64,000 nt of DNA from Streptomyces vietnamensis (GCF_000830005.1 NZ_CP010407.1:310001-374000); one strand, 5' to 3'; numbered from the stretch's first letter, positions 35,657 through 44,883 are shown. Numbers and translations are program-made. Notes: a model not told the origin generated them from the sequence alone.

Positions 35657-37000
35657 GTGACGCCTTCCGCAGCCTCCTCCGGGCCCGGTGCGCCCGGCCT
35701 CGACATCCCGGCCGTGACCGTGACGCCGGGTGACATCGCCACCACCAGCCTGACCGTGCGCAACGACAGCGACATCGTCGAGGCGTACGACCTGAAGGTC
35801 GTCGGCGACTGCGCCGCCTGGACCACCGTGGAACCCGAGCGCGTCTCCCTCTACCCCGGCACCTCCGAGACGGTGACGCTCCGTCTGGCGCCGCCGCGCT
35901 CCCCGGAGATCCGGGCCGGCGAGATGCCCCTCGGCGTACGGGTCCTGCCGAACGAACACCCCGAGTCGGTCAAGGTCCTCGAAACCACCGTGCACGTCGG
36001 GGAGTTCCACGAGCTGAAGACCGAGCTCGCCCCGCGCCGCCGGCGTGGTTGGCTGCGCGGTCGCTATCTGCTGGCCGTGCGCAACCAGGGCAACACCCCG
36101 GTGCAGGTACGCTTCGCCCCCGGCCAGGCCGGCGAGGAACTGGGGTTCACCTTCGCCCCGGCGGAGCCGAAGCTGGAACCCGGGGAGTCGACGGAGGTCC
36201 GGCTGCGGGTCCGTACCGCCAAGCCGGTGTGGTTCGGCAACCCCGTGGTCCGGCCGTTCACCGTGGACACCCGCGAGACCGGCGAGCAGGAGGAGACGGC
36301 GGGGGCCCGCTGGGACGAGCCCGTCGTCCGGCCGCCGCTGGACGCGGAGTTCGTCCAGATACCGATCTTCCCGAAGTGGCTGCTCGCAGTGCTCGCCGCA
36401 CTGCTCGCGCTGTTGCTCGCCTGGTTCGCGCTGGTCCGTCCCGCGGTGCGCAGCGCCGCCGAGGAGGCGGCCACCGAGGCGGTACAGCCGCGTGCCACCC
36501 CGCCCGGCGACCAGGCGGGCGAAGAGTCCCCCGGCACCGGCACGAACAACCAGCCCGGCGGCGGCCAGAAGTCGGGGGCGGCGACCGGATCGGGCGGGGG
36601 CGGGGGCTCCTCGACCGAGGGCGGCACCGCGACCGGCGGCGGTCAGCAGAGCTCGGCGACCATCGACCTGAAGACGGGCACCGGGCAGACCAAGACCGGC
36701 ACCTACAAGGTCCCGGAGAAAAGCATCTTCGGGGTCACGGACATCGTCGTCGCCAACTTCCAGGGCGACGAAGGGGTGATGACGATCACCTTCGGCGACC
36801 GCAAGATCACCACGATCGCGCTGGAGACGTTCCGCAACCAGGACTACCACTGGGTCACCCCCATCAAGATATCCGAGAACGACACGGTGACCATCAACGT
36901 GACCTGTACGAAGCCCGGTACACCGGCCACGGGCCGGCAGGCGCAGGAATGCAACGAAGTCCTCAATGTGAGCGGAGCGCTCAGCCGCACCACCGAGTGA
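35657..37000 (+). CDS. Single-pass membrane protein with Ig-like domains (CIS-linked)
   Basis: 447 residues from GTG 35657. There is no Shine-Dalgarno, but TACGGT at 35645 could be a -10 box close enough for a leaderless mRNA. The N-terminal 230 residues form NEW3/CARDB-like Ig domains (VTVTPGDIATTSLTVRNDSD; LRVRTAKPVWFGNPVVRPFT). A single membrane helix follows (KWLLAVLAALLALLLAWFAL, about 241-260). Outside lie a Gly/Ser-rich spacer and a small C-terminal beta domain (SIFGVTDIVVANFQGDEGVM) with two cysteines that may form a disulfide. No signal peptide, so the Ig part is likely cytoplasmic. It resembles proteins encoded beside the regulator in other Streptomyces CIS loci. Function unknown. 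Confidence 0.7.
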   Translation: MTPSAASSGPGAPGLDIPAVTVTPGDIATTSLTVRNDSDIVEAYDLKVVGDCAAWTTVEPERVSLYPGTSETVTLRLAPPRSPEIRAGEMPLGVRVLPNEHPESVKVLETTVHVGEFHELKTELAPRRRRGWLRGRYLLAVRNQGNTPVQVRFAPGQAGEELGFTFAPAEPKLEPGESTEVRLRVRTAKPVWFGNPVVRPFTVDTRETGEQEETAGARWDEPVVRPPLDAEFVQIPIFPKWLLAVLAALLALLLAWFALVRPAVRSAAEEAATEAVQPRATPPGDQAGEESPGTGTNNQPGGGQKSGAATGSGGGGGSSTEGGTATGGGQQSSATIDLKTGTGQTKTGTYKVPEKSIFGVTDIVVANFQGDEGVMTITFGDRKITTIALETFRNQDYHWVTPIKISENDTVTINVTCTKPGTPATGRQAQECNEVLNVSGALSRTTE

Positions 37001-37214
37001 ATCGGACGTTCTTCTTCCGGCTCATTGTCGGTCATTGGCGACTACATCTGTAAAGCTCGGTATCCCTTTCGGCCGGAAATCGATAACCCGGGTCTCAAAA
37101 GCAGCACCTGCGCCGGCACCAGCCGGGCGCCCGAACCACCACGGGTCGCGGGCCCCGGCAGGGCACGGCCGATTTCGCCAGGGCAGGTTCGTCAGCAGCC
37201 CCAACAGCGCGAGT

Positions 37215-37781
37215 TCAACACGGCACATGTCCGCTGCAGATGGCGAATTCAGCGATCGACCACCAGTTGCTCGCGACATTGCCGGTGTTGACGACCTTGA
37301 TGTACACGTACACGTACACGTCCGCGCCAGGCGCATAATCGCCGATGTTGCTGCCGGAATGGAGCAGGATCTTGTCGAACGTCTACTTCTGCCTCATGTC
37401 GACTTGGGTCCACAGGCCGTCGTACTGGCCTGTTCCGGAGCTGCAGCAGGTGCCGGAATTGCCGTCCAGCGCGTTTGCGGGACCGTCGTTGTACGGGCTT
37501 GTGTCCGAGGCCGTTGCCGTCCAGCCCGTGCGCGACAGCGCGGGGCCCAGGTCTATGACGTCAGGTGCAGGTGGGAACAATCGCACCGTGCCCTCATCCA
37601 GCGCGACATCTCCACCACCTCCCCTGCCGAAGCAGATCGCGAGGCAGGAGGGGCCACGAAGGAGACGCTGAAGTCGCCGACAACGGCGGGGAAGCTGAAC
37701 ATGGGCAGGGTGACGCACGCGCTCGGTCTCGTGCTGAAGGGGCGTCGCTGTCAGTGGCTCTGCGTCCAGTCCCGCGCTCAA
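37215..37781 (-). pseudogene. Discoidin/CBM32 (F5/8 type C) domain fragment with an amber stop
   Basis: On the minus strand the frame reads ALSRTGWTATASDTSPYNDG, then NALDGNSGTCCSSGTGQYDG and WTQVDM, a galactose-binding discoidin module. A TAG at 37383-37385 interrupts it, and the same frame goes on TFDKILLHSGSNIGDYAPGA to a stop at 37215. Upstream, LPMFSFPAVVGDFSVSF in another frame suggests a frameshift before the module. Remains of a secreted carbohydrate-binding enzyme. The 200 bases between 37001 and 37214 show nothing convincing and are a little lower in GC. Confidence 0.65.
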
Positions 37782-37936
37782 CGACCGACCCGCGCGTACG
37801 CGGCCTGGTCACGTCTCCGACGTCTTGGCTCGACCGCGCACCGCTCGATGTCGTATGCCGCGACCGGGCACCGTTCTTCGAAGCCCCGTCCGGCTCGCCC
37901 TCGCCCAGGGGACATCGTTTCGCTGACCGCACCCGT

Positions 37937-38170
37937 GTGAACCACGCGACCGTCCACGAACTGCTGGCGGCCGGGCTCAGCCGGAGGGCGATCGGCCGCC
38001 GGCTTCGCATGACCTCGCGCACCGTCAAGCTCCTCGCCGACGCAGCCACCCCGGAGGACCTCTTCCATGGGCAGTGGCAGGGCCGACCGTCCAGACTCGA
38101 CGCCCTCACCACTCACGTCCGGCCCTTCGCCCAGATGCTCACCGAGCGCCAGGGCGAACGGCTGACATAC
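37937..38170 (+). pseudogene. ISL3-type transposase fragment
   Basis: About 78 codons: VNHATVHELLAAGLSRRAIG, RRLRMTSRTVKLLADAATPE and DLFHGQWQGRPSRLD. These match the helix-turn-helix region (GRSRRAIGRQLGMTYRTV..FADA..PEELF.GQWQ) of ISL3-family transposases. Neither the N-terminal zinc finger nor the catalytic part is present. Inactive remnant. Confidence 0.65.
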
Positions 38171-38233
38171 ATGCCGGGCCCTTCATGCGTTCACCGTGCG
38201 AACAGAGCAAGGGAGCTCTTCTCCGTGCCTGTG

Positions 38234-38617
38234 TCAGGGCTCGAAGTGGAACAGGTGGGTGGTGTCGGTGAGGACGAAGAGGTGGCGGAGGTGATGGGGC
38301 AGGGGTCCGGTCAGGATGAGTGTGCCGGGGCTTCTGTGGGCGCGGACGAGGACGTGGAGGAAGGAAGAGTCGCCGAAGGCGACGGAGGTCAGGTCGAGGC
38401 GGATGAGGGTGGCGCCGTCGTTGCGGGCGTCGGCCAGAGCCCGTCGCAGGCAGTCGGCGCTGTCCATGTCGAACTCTCCGGTGGCCTGGAGGTGTGCGGT
38501 GCCGTCGTGCCGGGTCGCCTGCCGGTACACGCTGGTTCCGTCGGGCCCGCTGTAGAGGTGACCGCCGACAGCGGGCGCGTACTGCCCTTCGCAGCCGGTG
38601 CGGTCGTCGTTTCTCAT
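38234..38617 (-). CDS. STAS-domain anti-sigma factor antagonist
   Basis: 127 residues. The STAS fold is visible from about residue 35: LQATGEFDMDSADCLRRALA, then LIRLDLTSVAFGDSSFLHVL, where the second serine of DSSF is in the place phosphorylated by anti-sigma kinases. LILTGPLPHHLRHLFVLTD closes the domain. Such proteins bind and free a sigma factor from its anti-sigma kinase. No kinase or sigma gene is adjacent. It follows a second STAS-like gene by 21 bases and is probably cotranscribed with it. Confidence 0.82.
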   Translation of the reverse strand: MRNDDRTGCEGQYAPAVGGHLYSGPDGTSVYRQATRHDGTAHLQATGEFDMDSADCLRRALADARNDGATLIRLDLTSVAFGDSSFLHVLVRAHRSPGTLILTGPLPHHLRHLFVLTDTTHLFHFEP

Positions 38618-38638
38618 GAACGATGCACCCCCATCGGT

Positions 38639-38938
38639 TCAGGGACCGACAGCGCCAGGTGCGGCCGTCTGGACGGGCGGGGTGGGCGCGGTCCAGGGCC
38701 GGTGGGTGAGTGTCAGGGCGATGTCGAGACCTTCGCACAGTCGGCGCACCCGAGCGAGCACGCTGAGTGAGGCGCCGCTGGCCGGACCGGAGGTCATGTG
38801 CAACCGTACGCTCCGAGGCCGGTAGGCGAGGACGAGCTCCTGTACGTGCAGTGCCGCAGCGGCGCGGGAGGCGACGTCGAGATCGGCAGGAACGCTCAGG
38901 GCCAGAATCTGGCCCTCACGGGCGTGCTCCATGGGCAT
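38639..38938 (-). CDS. STAS-like protein
   Basis: 99 residues from ATG 38938 with GAAGG six bases upstream. GQILALSVPADLDVASRAAA, ALHVQELVLAYRPRSVRLHM and SGPASGASLSVLARVRRLCE fit a short STAS fold. The usual D-S-S/T-G phosphorylation loop reads SGPASGAS, so it may not be phosphorylated the normal way. Operon with the STAS gene downstream. Confidence 0.6.
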   Translation of the reverse strand: MPMEHAREGQILALSVPADLDVASRAAAALHVQELVLAYRPRSVRLHMTSGPASGASLSVLARVRRLCEGLDIALTLTHRPWTAPTPPVQTAAPGAVGP

Positions 38939-39633
38939 GGTGCGCCTTCCGCCGGGCCGACGCGCGGCACCCCTGACGGGGACGGGGTACGGCAAGACCA
39001 GATCGTGGGATTCAAGCGGTGACGGGGGCCGTGCAACGAGTCAACGGCCTGGGCCGGGGAAGAGGTCCCCGGCCATTCGGCCGACGGAAGAACCGACCCT
39101 CCGGGGTGGAAGGAAGTGCACAAGGGCACGTCCACCGGCCTTCTGGCGGTTTCCTACGCCCTACATCTACCCAGCCTGCGCCGTGATCACCCGGTGGCGC
39201 CTGGCGGCCGGCGGCCCTGGCCTGAAGAACAGGCAGGTCGGCTGCGGTGCCGACGGGATTTGACCCCGCGGACAGATGGGGGCAGGCCCGCCCCGTCTCC
39301 GTCAGTCGCCGTGGGAGGGACCTCGCCCACGTCGATCGCAATGGGCCGCTCTGCCACGGCACCGCAACCTGCGGGAATGCGCGCACTCCCGCTCCGAGTC
39401 AGGGTAGAGACACCGTTCTCTGCGGACGAATCCTTATCCGGGACACCGGCAACCGCTGCCAGGGCTTCGCGGTCACCTGCTCGACGTCGGCCACCGCCCT
39501 GCGGACGTATCGCCTCAGCCTCAGCCGCTGCCGTGCGGGCAGACGTGTCGCCTGTCCCTGCCTCCGGGTGAAAAAGAGACCGCACCACGCGTCCCTCCCG
39601 GGGTGAGGGCTCCGGCCCGCTGATCCTGGGGCT
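38939..39633. other. Gene-poor gap holding a tRNA-like relic
   Basis: Nearly 700 bases without a credible protein gene between the STAS pair and the subtilases. Short frames here have no ribosome binding sites or recognisable domains. The one structured item is the tRNA-like element at 39246-39363. The last 200 bases presumably hold the promoter of the first subtilase; I could not place it. Confidence 0.5.
39246..39363 (-). other. Degenerate class II (serine-like) tRNA relic
   Basis: The minus strand begins GGTGCCG and ends CGGCACC, a perfect 7-bp acceptor stem. After it come TG, then a class II D-arm GCA-GAGCGGCCCAT-TGC much like serine tRNAs. The 3' end has a T-arm GCGGG-GTCAAAT-CCCGT, with G in place of the invariant T at position 54. 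Between the arms are 68 bases instead of about 36, no standard 5+7+5 anticodon arm can be drawn, and a GGGGC/GCCCC hairpin resembles a variable arm. So it looks tRNA-derived but unlikely to work. tRNA genes are common integration sites, which fits the IS scars around it. Confidence 0.4.
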
Positions 39634-41094
39634 GTGCTGACACAGATGAAGCGGTTCTCCCGACCGCGGCTGTCTCGCCCGCTGGGCGCGCTGGCCGGCG
39701 TGCTCGCGCTGTGTGCCCTGGCCGCGGCCCCGCCACCGTCGGCGGCGGGGAAGGAGCCCGGGAACCCGGCGCGCAGAGCGTACGTGGTGGTGCTCGCGGA
39801 CGATGCGGGCGATCCCGCGGCGGCAGCGGCGCGGCTGAACCGGCGGTACGGGGCCGGCGCGGCGGCGACGGCGGTGTACCGGCACGCGCTGCGCGGTTAC
39901 GCGGCCCGGCTGACGCGGGACGAGGCAGCCCGACTGCGCACCGACCCGGCCGTACGGACCGTCAGCCCCACACGCACCTACCGGACCGCGCCGCCCGCGC
40001 ACCGCCGCGCGGTCGACTGCCGTGTGGCGACCGGGCCGGGACAGTGCCTGCCCGAGTGGGCGGACCGGATCGACGCCGAGCGGTCCTCGGCGAGGTCGGG
40101 CGACGGCCGGGGGGTGGTCACGGGTGTGAACGTGGCGATTTTGGACAGTGGCATCGAGGGCGGCCATCCCGATCTCGACGTACGAGGGGGCGCCGACTGC
40201 CTGAGCGGCAGCCCGGTCGTGCCCGGCGCCAGCATGGTCGTGGGCGACCCGCACGGCACCGAGGCTGCCGGGGTCGTCGCCGCGAAGGACAACGGCACCG
40301 GCATCGTGGGCGTGGCGCCGGGGGCGCCGCTGTGGGCGGTGAAGGTGTTCCCCGATGACGCGAGCGGGACCTCCGACGACACCGTGCTGCTGTGCGGCCT
40401 GGACTGGATCGTGTCGACGCGTACGGACCAGGATCCCGGCAACGACATCCACGTCGTCAACATGAGTCTGACGACGACCGAGGACGGCCGTGCGGACACG
40501 GACGACGGCGCGTGCGGCGCCGTGGACGGCGACACGGTCCACATGGCCGTGTGCGCCGCCGCACGTGCGGGCATCACCCTGGTCGCCGCGGCCGGCAACG
40601 ACAACGTCGACCTCGCGCGGCACGCACCCGCCGCGTACCAGGAGGTCCTGACCGCGACGGCGATGACCGACTTCGACGGCCGTCCCGGCGCGCGTGCGAA
40701 CCCGGACTGTTACGGCGCCGACTACGGCTTCTTCGGGGAGCAGGACGATCAGGCCACCTTGGAGTTCAGCAACTTCGTCCGCAAACGCGAGGACCGGCTG
40801 CACACGGTCTCCGCGCCCGGCGTCTGCGTGCTGACCACCAGCTCGGAGGCAGCCGGGTCGTACGCGGCGGTGGACGGCACCAGTTTCGCCGCCCCGGCGG
40901 CCGCCGGAACCGCCGTCCTGTGCCTGGCGTACGGGCCGTGCGACGCGGCCACGCCGCTGGAGAACGTCCGGATCCTCACCGACGACGCCCGCCGCTATCA
41001 GCGCGCGCACCCGGCCTACGGCTTCGAGGGCGACGACCGCAGCCCGTTCCCCGGGCGCGGCTACGGCCCCCTCATCCACGCCGGAAGTTACTGA
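39634..41094 (+). CDS. Secreted subtilisin-like (S8) serine protease, intact
   Basis: 486 residues from GTG 39634 (ATG 39646 possible). Signal peptide (RPLGALAGVLALCALAAAPP), inhibitor I9-like prodomain (YVVVLADDAGD; YRHALRGYAARLTRDEAARL), then an S8 domain. All catalytic parts are present: Asp in VAILDSGIEGGHPDLD, His in DPHGTEAAGVVAA, oxyanion Asn in VAAAGNDN and Ser in GTSFAAPAAAG. Several Cys pairs suggest disulfides. Expected to be exported and self-matured. A paralogue lacking most catalytic residues follows 24 bases later. Confidence 0.92.
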   Translation: MLTQMKRFSRPRLSRPLGALAGVLALCALAAAPPPSAAGKEPGNPARRAYVVVLADDAGDPAAAAARLNRRYGAGAAATAVYRHALRGYAARLTRDEAARLRTDPAVRTVSPTRTYRTAPPAHRRAVDCRVATGPGQCLPEWADRIDAERSSARSGDGRGVVTGVNVAILDSGIEGGHPDLDVRGGADCLSGSPVVPGASMVVGDPHGTEAAGVVAAKDNGTGIVGVAPGAPLWAVKVFPDDASGTSDDTVLLCGLDWIVSTRTDQDPGNDIHVVNMSLTTTEDGRADTDDGACGAVDGDTVHMAVCAAARAGITLVAAAGNDNVDLARHAPAAYQEVLTATAMTDFDGRPGARANPDCYGADYGFFGEQDDQATLEFSNFVRKREDRLHTVSAPGVCVLTTSSEAAGSYAAVDGTSFAAPAAAGTAVLCLAYGPCDAATPLENVRILTDDARRYQRAHPAYGFEGDDRSPFPGRGYGPLIHAGSY

Positions 41095-41118
41095 CGGCCC
41101 GCGAGACCAGGAGCAGAT

Positions 41119-42576
41119 GTGAAGCGTTCCCGCCGTACGAGTGTGCTGGCTGTCCTCGCGCTGGCCACGGTCCTCCCGGGGATTCTCGCCCCCTCGGTGA
41201 GCGCCACCGGCCCGCAGCGGCCGGAGCGCTACATCGTCGTCCTGGACGACACCACAGCCGACCCGGCCGGGCTCGCCGTCCGCCAGCTGCGGTCCCTCGG
41301 CGGCGTGGCGCCGGCCGAGCCGGAGGCCGTGTACCGGCACGCACTGCGCGGATACGCGGCCGCACTCGCCCCGGCCCAGGCCGACGTGCTCAGAAGCTCA
41401 CCGGGGGTACGGTTCGTGGCACGCGAACGTACCTACCGCTCCGCGACGCAGACGGCCCGCCCCTCTCTGCCGGCCGCATCACAGCAGGCGGTCCCGGCAT
41501 CGCCCTGCCGTAGGGCCGTCGACATCACACGCCGTCAGTGTCTGCCCGAGTGGGCGGACCGGATCGACGCCGAGCGGTCCTCCGCCCGTTCCGGCGACGG
41601 CCGGGGCGGCGTGACCGGCGTGCGGGTGGCCGTCCTCGACACCGGCATCGACGGCGGCCATCCCGATCTCGACGTCCGCGGCGGCACCGACTGCGGCACG
41701 GGGCAGCCGATCGTGCCGGGGACCAGCCTGTCCGACCCCATCGGCATCGGCACAGCGTTTGCCGGGATGGTCGCGGCCCGTGACAACCGCACCGGGATCG
41801 TGGGCGTGGCGCCCGGCGCCCCGCTGTGGTCGTTCAAGGTCTTCACCGACGAGGGGGAAGCCACCGGGGCGGCCGTGCTGTGCGCTCTCGACCGGGTGGC
41901 GGCGACCCGTAGCGACGCCGACCCCGGCAACGACGTCGACGTCGCCCTGCTGGGCTTCGCCCGCACCGACCTGACACCAGTCGACGACGGGCAGTGCGGC
42001 ACCCTCAACGACGACCCGCTCCACCTCGCGGTCTGCACCACCACCCGCGCGGGGATCACCCTCGTCGCGGCCGCGGGCAGCTTCCGCTGGGACATCGCCC
42101 TCTCGGCGCCCGCCGCCTACGACGAGGTGCTGACCGCCACCGCCATGGCCGACTTCGACGGCCGCCCGGACGGAGCGTCGACGGCGGACTGCCGGGGCAC
42201 CGACCTGGGCTCCTTCGGCTTCCGTGACGATCAGGTGGCGATCCCCGTCGCCAGCTTCGCGCGGTCCGCCGCCGACCGTCGGCACCTCGTGACCGCGCCC
42301 GGCGTGTGCGTGGCGGCCACCGGACCGGCCGGTGACCGGCTGCCCGTCCTCCTCACCGCGACCGGAGCCTCGGCCGCCGTGACCGCCGGGGTGACGACGC
42401 TCTGCCTCGCCCACGGGCCGTGCCCGAAGGGCGACCCCACCGGGACCGTGCGCCAGATCGTCACCGACGCCGACCGCTACCGGCTCCACCACACCCGGTA
42501 CGGCTTCTACGGCGACCCGGACCGGCCCATTCGCGGCCGCTTCTACGGCCCCCTGGTCCGCGCCGCGCTCTACTGA
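41119..42576 (+). CDS. Secreted subtilase paralogue lacking catalytic His, Asn and Ser (pseudoprotease)
   Basis: 485 residues, GTG start with AGGAG upstream. It aligns end to end with the preceding protease: signal peptide, I9-like prodomain (YIVVLDDTTAD; YRHALRGYAAALAPAQADVL), the shared QCLPEWADRIDAERSSARSG block and the closing RGRFYGPLVRAALY. Asp is kept (VAVLDTGIDGGHPDLD). The His motif DPHGTEAAG has become DPIGIGTAFAG, the Asn motif AAGNDN is AAGSFR, and GTSFAAP is TGASAAV. So it cannot use the normal triad. The reading frame is intact and codon use is normal, which argues for a kept non-catalytic role, for example binding substrate or partner, or chaperoning its neighbour. Confidence 0.88.
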   Translation: MKRSRRTSVLAVLALATVLPGILAPSVSATGPQRPERYIVVLDDTTADPAGLAVRQLRSLGGVAPAEPEAVYRHALRGYAAALAPAQADVLRSSPGVRFVARERTYRSATQTARPSLPAASQQAVPASPCRRAVDITRRQCLPEWADRIDAERSSARSGDGRGGVTGVRVAVLDTGIDGGHPDLDVRGGTDCGTGQPIVPGTSLSDPIGIGTAFAGMVAARDNRTGIVGVAPGAPLWSFKVFTDEGEATGAAVLCALDRVAATRSDADPGNDVDVALLGFARTDLTPVDDGQCGTLNDDPLHLAVCTTTRAGITLVAAAGSFRWDIALSAPAAYDEVLTATAMADFDGRPDGASTADCRGTDLGSFGFRDDQVAIPVASFARSAADRRHLVTAPGVCVAATGPAGDRLPVLLTATGASAAVTAGVTTLCLAHGPCPKGDPTGTVRQIVTDADRYRLHHTRYGFYGDPDRPIRGRFYGPLVRAALY

Positions 42577-42692
42577 CTCCCTCCGCCCGGATGGGGATCG
42601 ACTCAGGGGTGTCTGAAGTCGCCAGAGAGGGCGAGGGACGGCCCGTGGCCGAGTACGACATCCTGAGCCCATCGCACAGGAGTCCCACCCCC

Positions 42693-42736
42693 TGCACGCC
42701 GGTCAACAGGCCATTGCACACCGGTCAACAGGCCAT
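42693..42736. repeat. 22-base tandem direct repeat
   Basis: Two adjacent copies of TGCACGCCGGTCAACAGGCC plus AT, one mismatch, at 42693-42714 and 42715-42736. Located in the non-coding gap between the pseudoprotease and an IS remnant. Confidence 0.7.
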
Positions 42737-42807
42737 CCGCACCGACACCGGCCGCACCGCGCTCACTGCCCGGCGCGGAGGCCGCCCCGCCCGCGCCCTG
42801 CATCACC

Positions 42808-43347
42808 GTGACGCTTGCCGGCGTCCTGTACGTGCCGTGGACCGGTGTCGCGTGGCGTGATGTCCCCGCAGAGACTGTTGGCTGTTCCGGTGTGACGGCC
42901 TGGCGCCGACTGCGGGACGGACCAGGCCGGCGTCTGGCCCCGCCTGCACGCCGCCCTGCTGACCGAACTTCGCCGCGCCGACCTGCTGGACCTGGACGAC
43001 TGCTCCGTGGACGGATCGCACGTCCAGGCCCTCAAAGGGGGGACCACGTCGGCCCCTCACCCGTCGACCGTGCCCGTCCCGGCTCCAAGCACCACCTGAT
43101 CGTCGACCGTCGCGGGACCCCGCTCGCCGTGACGCTGACCGGCGGGAACCGGCATGACGTCACCCAGCTCCTGCCGCTGCTGGACGCCGTCCCACCGATT
43201 CGGGGTCTGTGGGGACGCCCGCGCTGCAAGCCGCGGCGTCTGTATGCCGACCGGGGCTACGACTTCGACAAGTACCGCCGCCTGCTGTGGAAGCGGGGCA
43301 TCAAGCCGTTGATCGCGCGACGCGGCGTCGCCCACGGCTCCGGACTG
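42808..43347 (+). pseudogene. IS5-family transposase remnant with frameshifts
   Basis: Fragments in successive frames read GVLYVPWTGVAWRDVPAETV, then LTELRRADLLDLDDCSVDGS, then RPGSKHHLIVDRRGTPLAVT, LTGGNRHDVTQLLPLLDAVP and RRLYADRGYDFDKYRRLLWK. This is the body of a DDE transposase of the IS5 group, unlike the copies at 7407 and 45180. Frames change near 42930 and 43040, and the end is missing after IARRGVAHGSG. Inactive. Confidence 0.75.
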
Positions 43348-43348
43348 G

Positions 43349-43744
43349 ATGACGCACGCCGACGACAAGCGGACCACCTTCTTGTTCTACGCCCTGGAGC
43401 GAGAGCCGCACGCCTGGGGCTTCGACCTCGCCGGCCTGGGCGAAGCCCTGCGGGAATCGTTCCCCGAGGTCCGCCACAAGGTCCGCCAGGACCGCACGCA
43501 TCAGGGCGAGCCGTACCTCTCCTTCTGGACGGGCACAGGCGACGGCACCGGGTACGACGGCACCGCCACCGTCCACGGGCGGGACTGCATGACGCCGGCC
43601 GACACCACGGCGGGCGAGGCGGCACTCTTCCTGCTCTGGCTGCGTGACACCTACCTGCCCGCCGAGAGTGACGCGGCACGGGTGGTCGACGAGCTCCGTC
43701 ACCACCTCGCGGTCATGGATGCCGGCAACGGCCTGAACCGCTGA
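43349..43744 (+). CDS. Hypothetical protein
   Basis: 131 residues, no family recognised. It starts MTHADDKRTTFLFYALEREP directly after the transposase remnant and contains YLSFWTGTGDGTGYDGTATV and EAALFLLWLRDTYLPAESDA. Composition is that of a soluble globular protein with no signal or membrane segment. Its original upstream region may have been removed by the IS, so expression is uncertain. Convergent with the phosphatase-like gene. Confidence 0.6.
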   Translation: MTHADDKRTTFLFYALEREPHAWGFDLAGLGEALRESFPEVRHKVRQDRTHQGEPYLSFWTGTGDGTGYDGTATVHGRDCMTPADTTAGEAALFLLWLRDTYLPAESDAARVVDELRHHLAVMDAGNGLNR

Positions 43745-43840
43745 GTGACTGCCGCGCCCTCTCGGCAGGGCCAGTGCCGTGACCGGGGAGGTTCACCGGG
43801 TTTCACGGCGGCCGGGAGCGGCTGCCGATGAGATGGCCGA

Positions 43841-44269
43841 CTACTGGAAGCGGGAGACGAAGCGGCGCTGCCAGGGTGTCTCCACGGCGCGTGATGCGTA
43901 GTGTTCCCGGACGTATGCAACCGCCTCGCGGCCGGGTACCCCGTCCAGCACGGCGAGGCAGGCCAGTGCCGTGCCGGTGCGCCCGTACCCGCCGGCACAG
44001 GCGACCTCGACGCGCTCGTCCTCTGCGCGCGCCCATGCCTCGCGCAGCGCGTCTGCGGTAGCCGTGCGGTCGGACGGGAGCCAGAAGTCCGGCCAGCGCA
44101 GCCAGCGGGCCTCCCACGCCACGGGAGGCGGCTGGTGGCCCAGCAAATACACCGCGAAGGTGGGCACTGGCCCTGCGGGAAGAGGTCGGTTGAGTCCCCG
44201 GCCTCGAACGAGCCGGCCCGAGGGAAGTCGTAGCACGCCCGCCATCGCGGGCTCCCAGGAGGTGATCAC
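43841..44269 (-). CDS. Cysteine-dependent protein-phosphatase-like protein
   Basis: 142 residues from GTG 44269. VLRLPSGRLVRGRGLNRPLP and WEARWLRWPDFWLP lead to the P-loop VACAGGYGRTGTALACLAVL, a C-x-x-G-x-G-R-T-G form of the C(x)5R tyrosine/dual-specificity phosphatase motif (Cys near 96, Arg near 102). AVAYVREHYASRAVETPWQR ends the domain. Short, single-domain, cytoplasmic. Substrate unknown; a similar single-copy protein is common in Streptomyces. Neighbouring IS debris does not seem to have damaged it. Confidence 0.78.
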   Translation of the reverse strand: MITSWEPAMAGVLRLPSGRLVRGRGLNRPLPAGPVPTFAVYLLGHQPPPVAWEARWLRWPDFWLPSDRTATADALREAWARAEDERVEVACAGGYGRTGTALACLAVLDGVPGREAVAYVREHYASRAVETPWQRRFVSRFQ

Positions 44270-44399
44270 GCGGCGAGCGTAACCCTCGTGTCCTGCTGAT
44301 GCGTTGACTGGAACCGGACACCTCCAGCGGGCTGGATCACGTGACGAGGGTGGGTCGGTCGCCCCGGCGGATGCCTTTCTCGCTGCGGAGGCGGGCGCG

Positions 44400-44735
44400 T
44401 TCCTTGCGTGGGGCAGCGAGGACGTCGGGGTGGCGGGCGTTGGCGTTGTTCGGCCCGGCAACTGCCAGCGATGGGAGGGATGCCGAGCGGTCCGAACTCG
44501 TCGAAGGCGAACGTCCGCTCGGGGAAGCGTTCCAGGACATGCTCGATCCGGTCGAGCTCGGCGTCGCACTCGGGGTCGGTGGACTCCTTCCACGTCTTGG
44601 CCCGTTGGAAGGTGACGCCGCGCCGGGCCGGCAGACGGCGCAGGGCCTCGCGCCCGATCCGGATCACCCGGCCGTGGATCCGGCGCAGGTAGGCAGGCAG
44701 TTTGCGGATCGACCAACGGGTGAGTCGGTCAATCG
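44400..44735 (-). pseudogene. IS630-type transposase N-terminal remnant
   Basis: Minus-strand frame reads DRLTRWSIRKLPAYLRRIHG, RVIRIGREALRRLPARRGVT and FQRAKTWKESTDPECDAELD, then RFPERTFAFDEFGPLGIPP. This is the N-terminal and first-Asp part of an IS630-family transposase (DEFGPL motif). The remaining catalytic region is missing. Adjacent bases out to about 44340 are in broken frames. Confidence 0.72.
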
Positions 44736-44883
44736 ACGCCCCTTGACCGGCTCCGCCACCTTGCCTCCCCCACCAGATCAGATGTCCGCCCACATCCAAC
44801 CGGTTCAGGCGCCACTGTCGCCCCGGCGAACCTTCTCGGTCACAGCGCTAGGTGTACGCAATGTCTGCCGAACCCGGTGCGGC

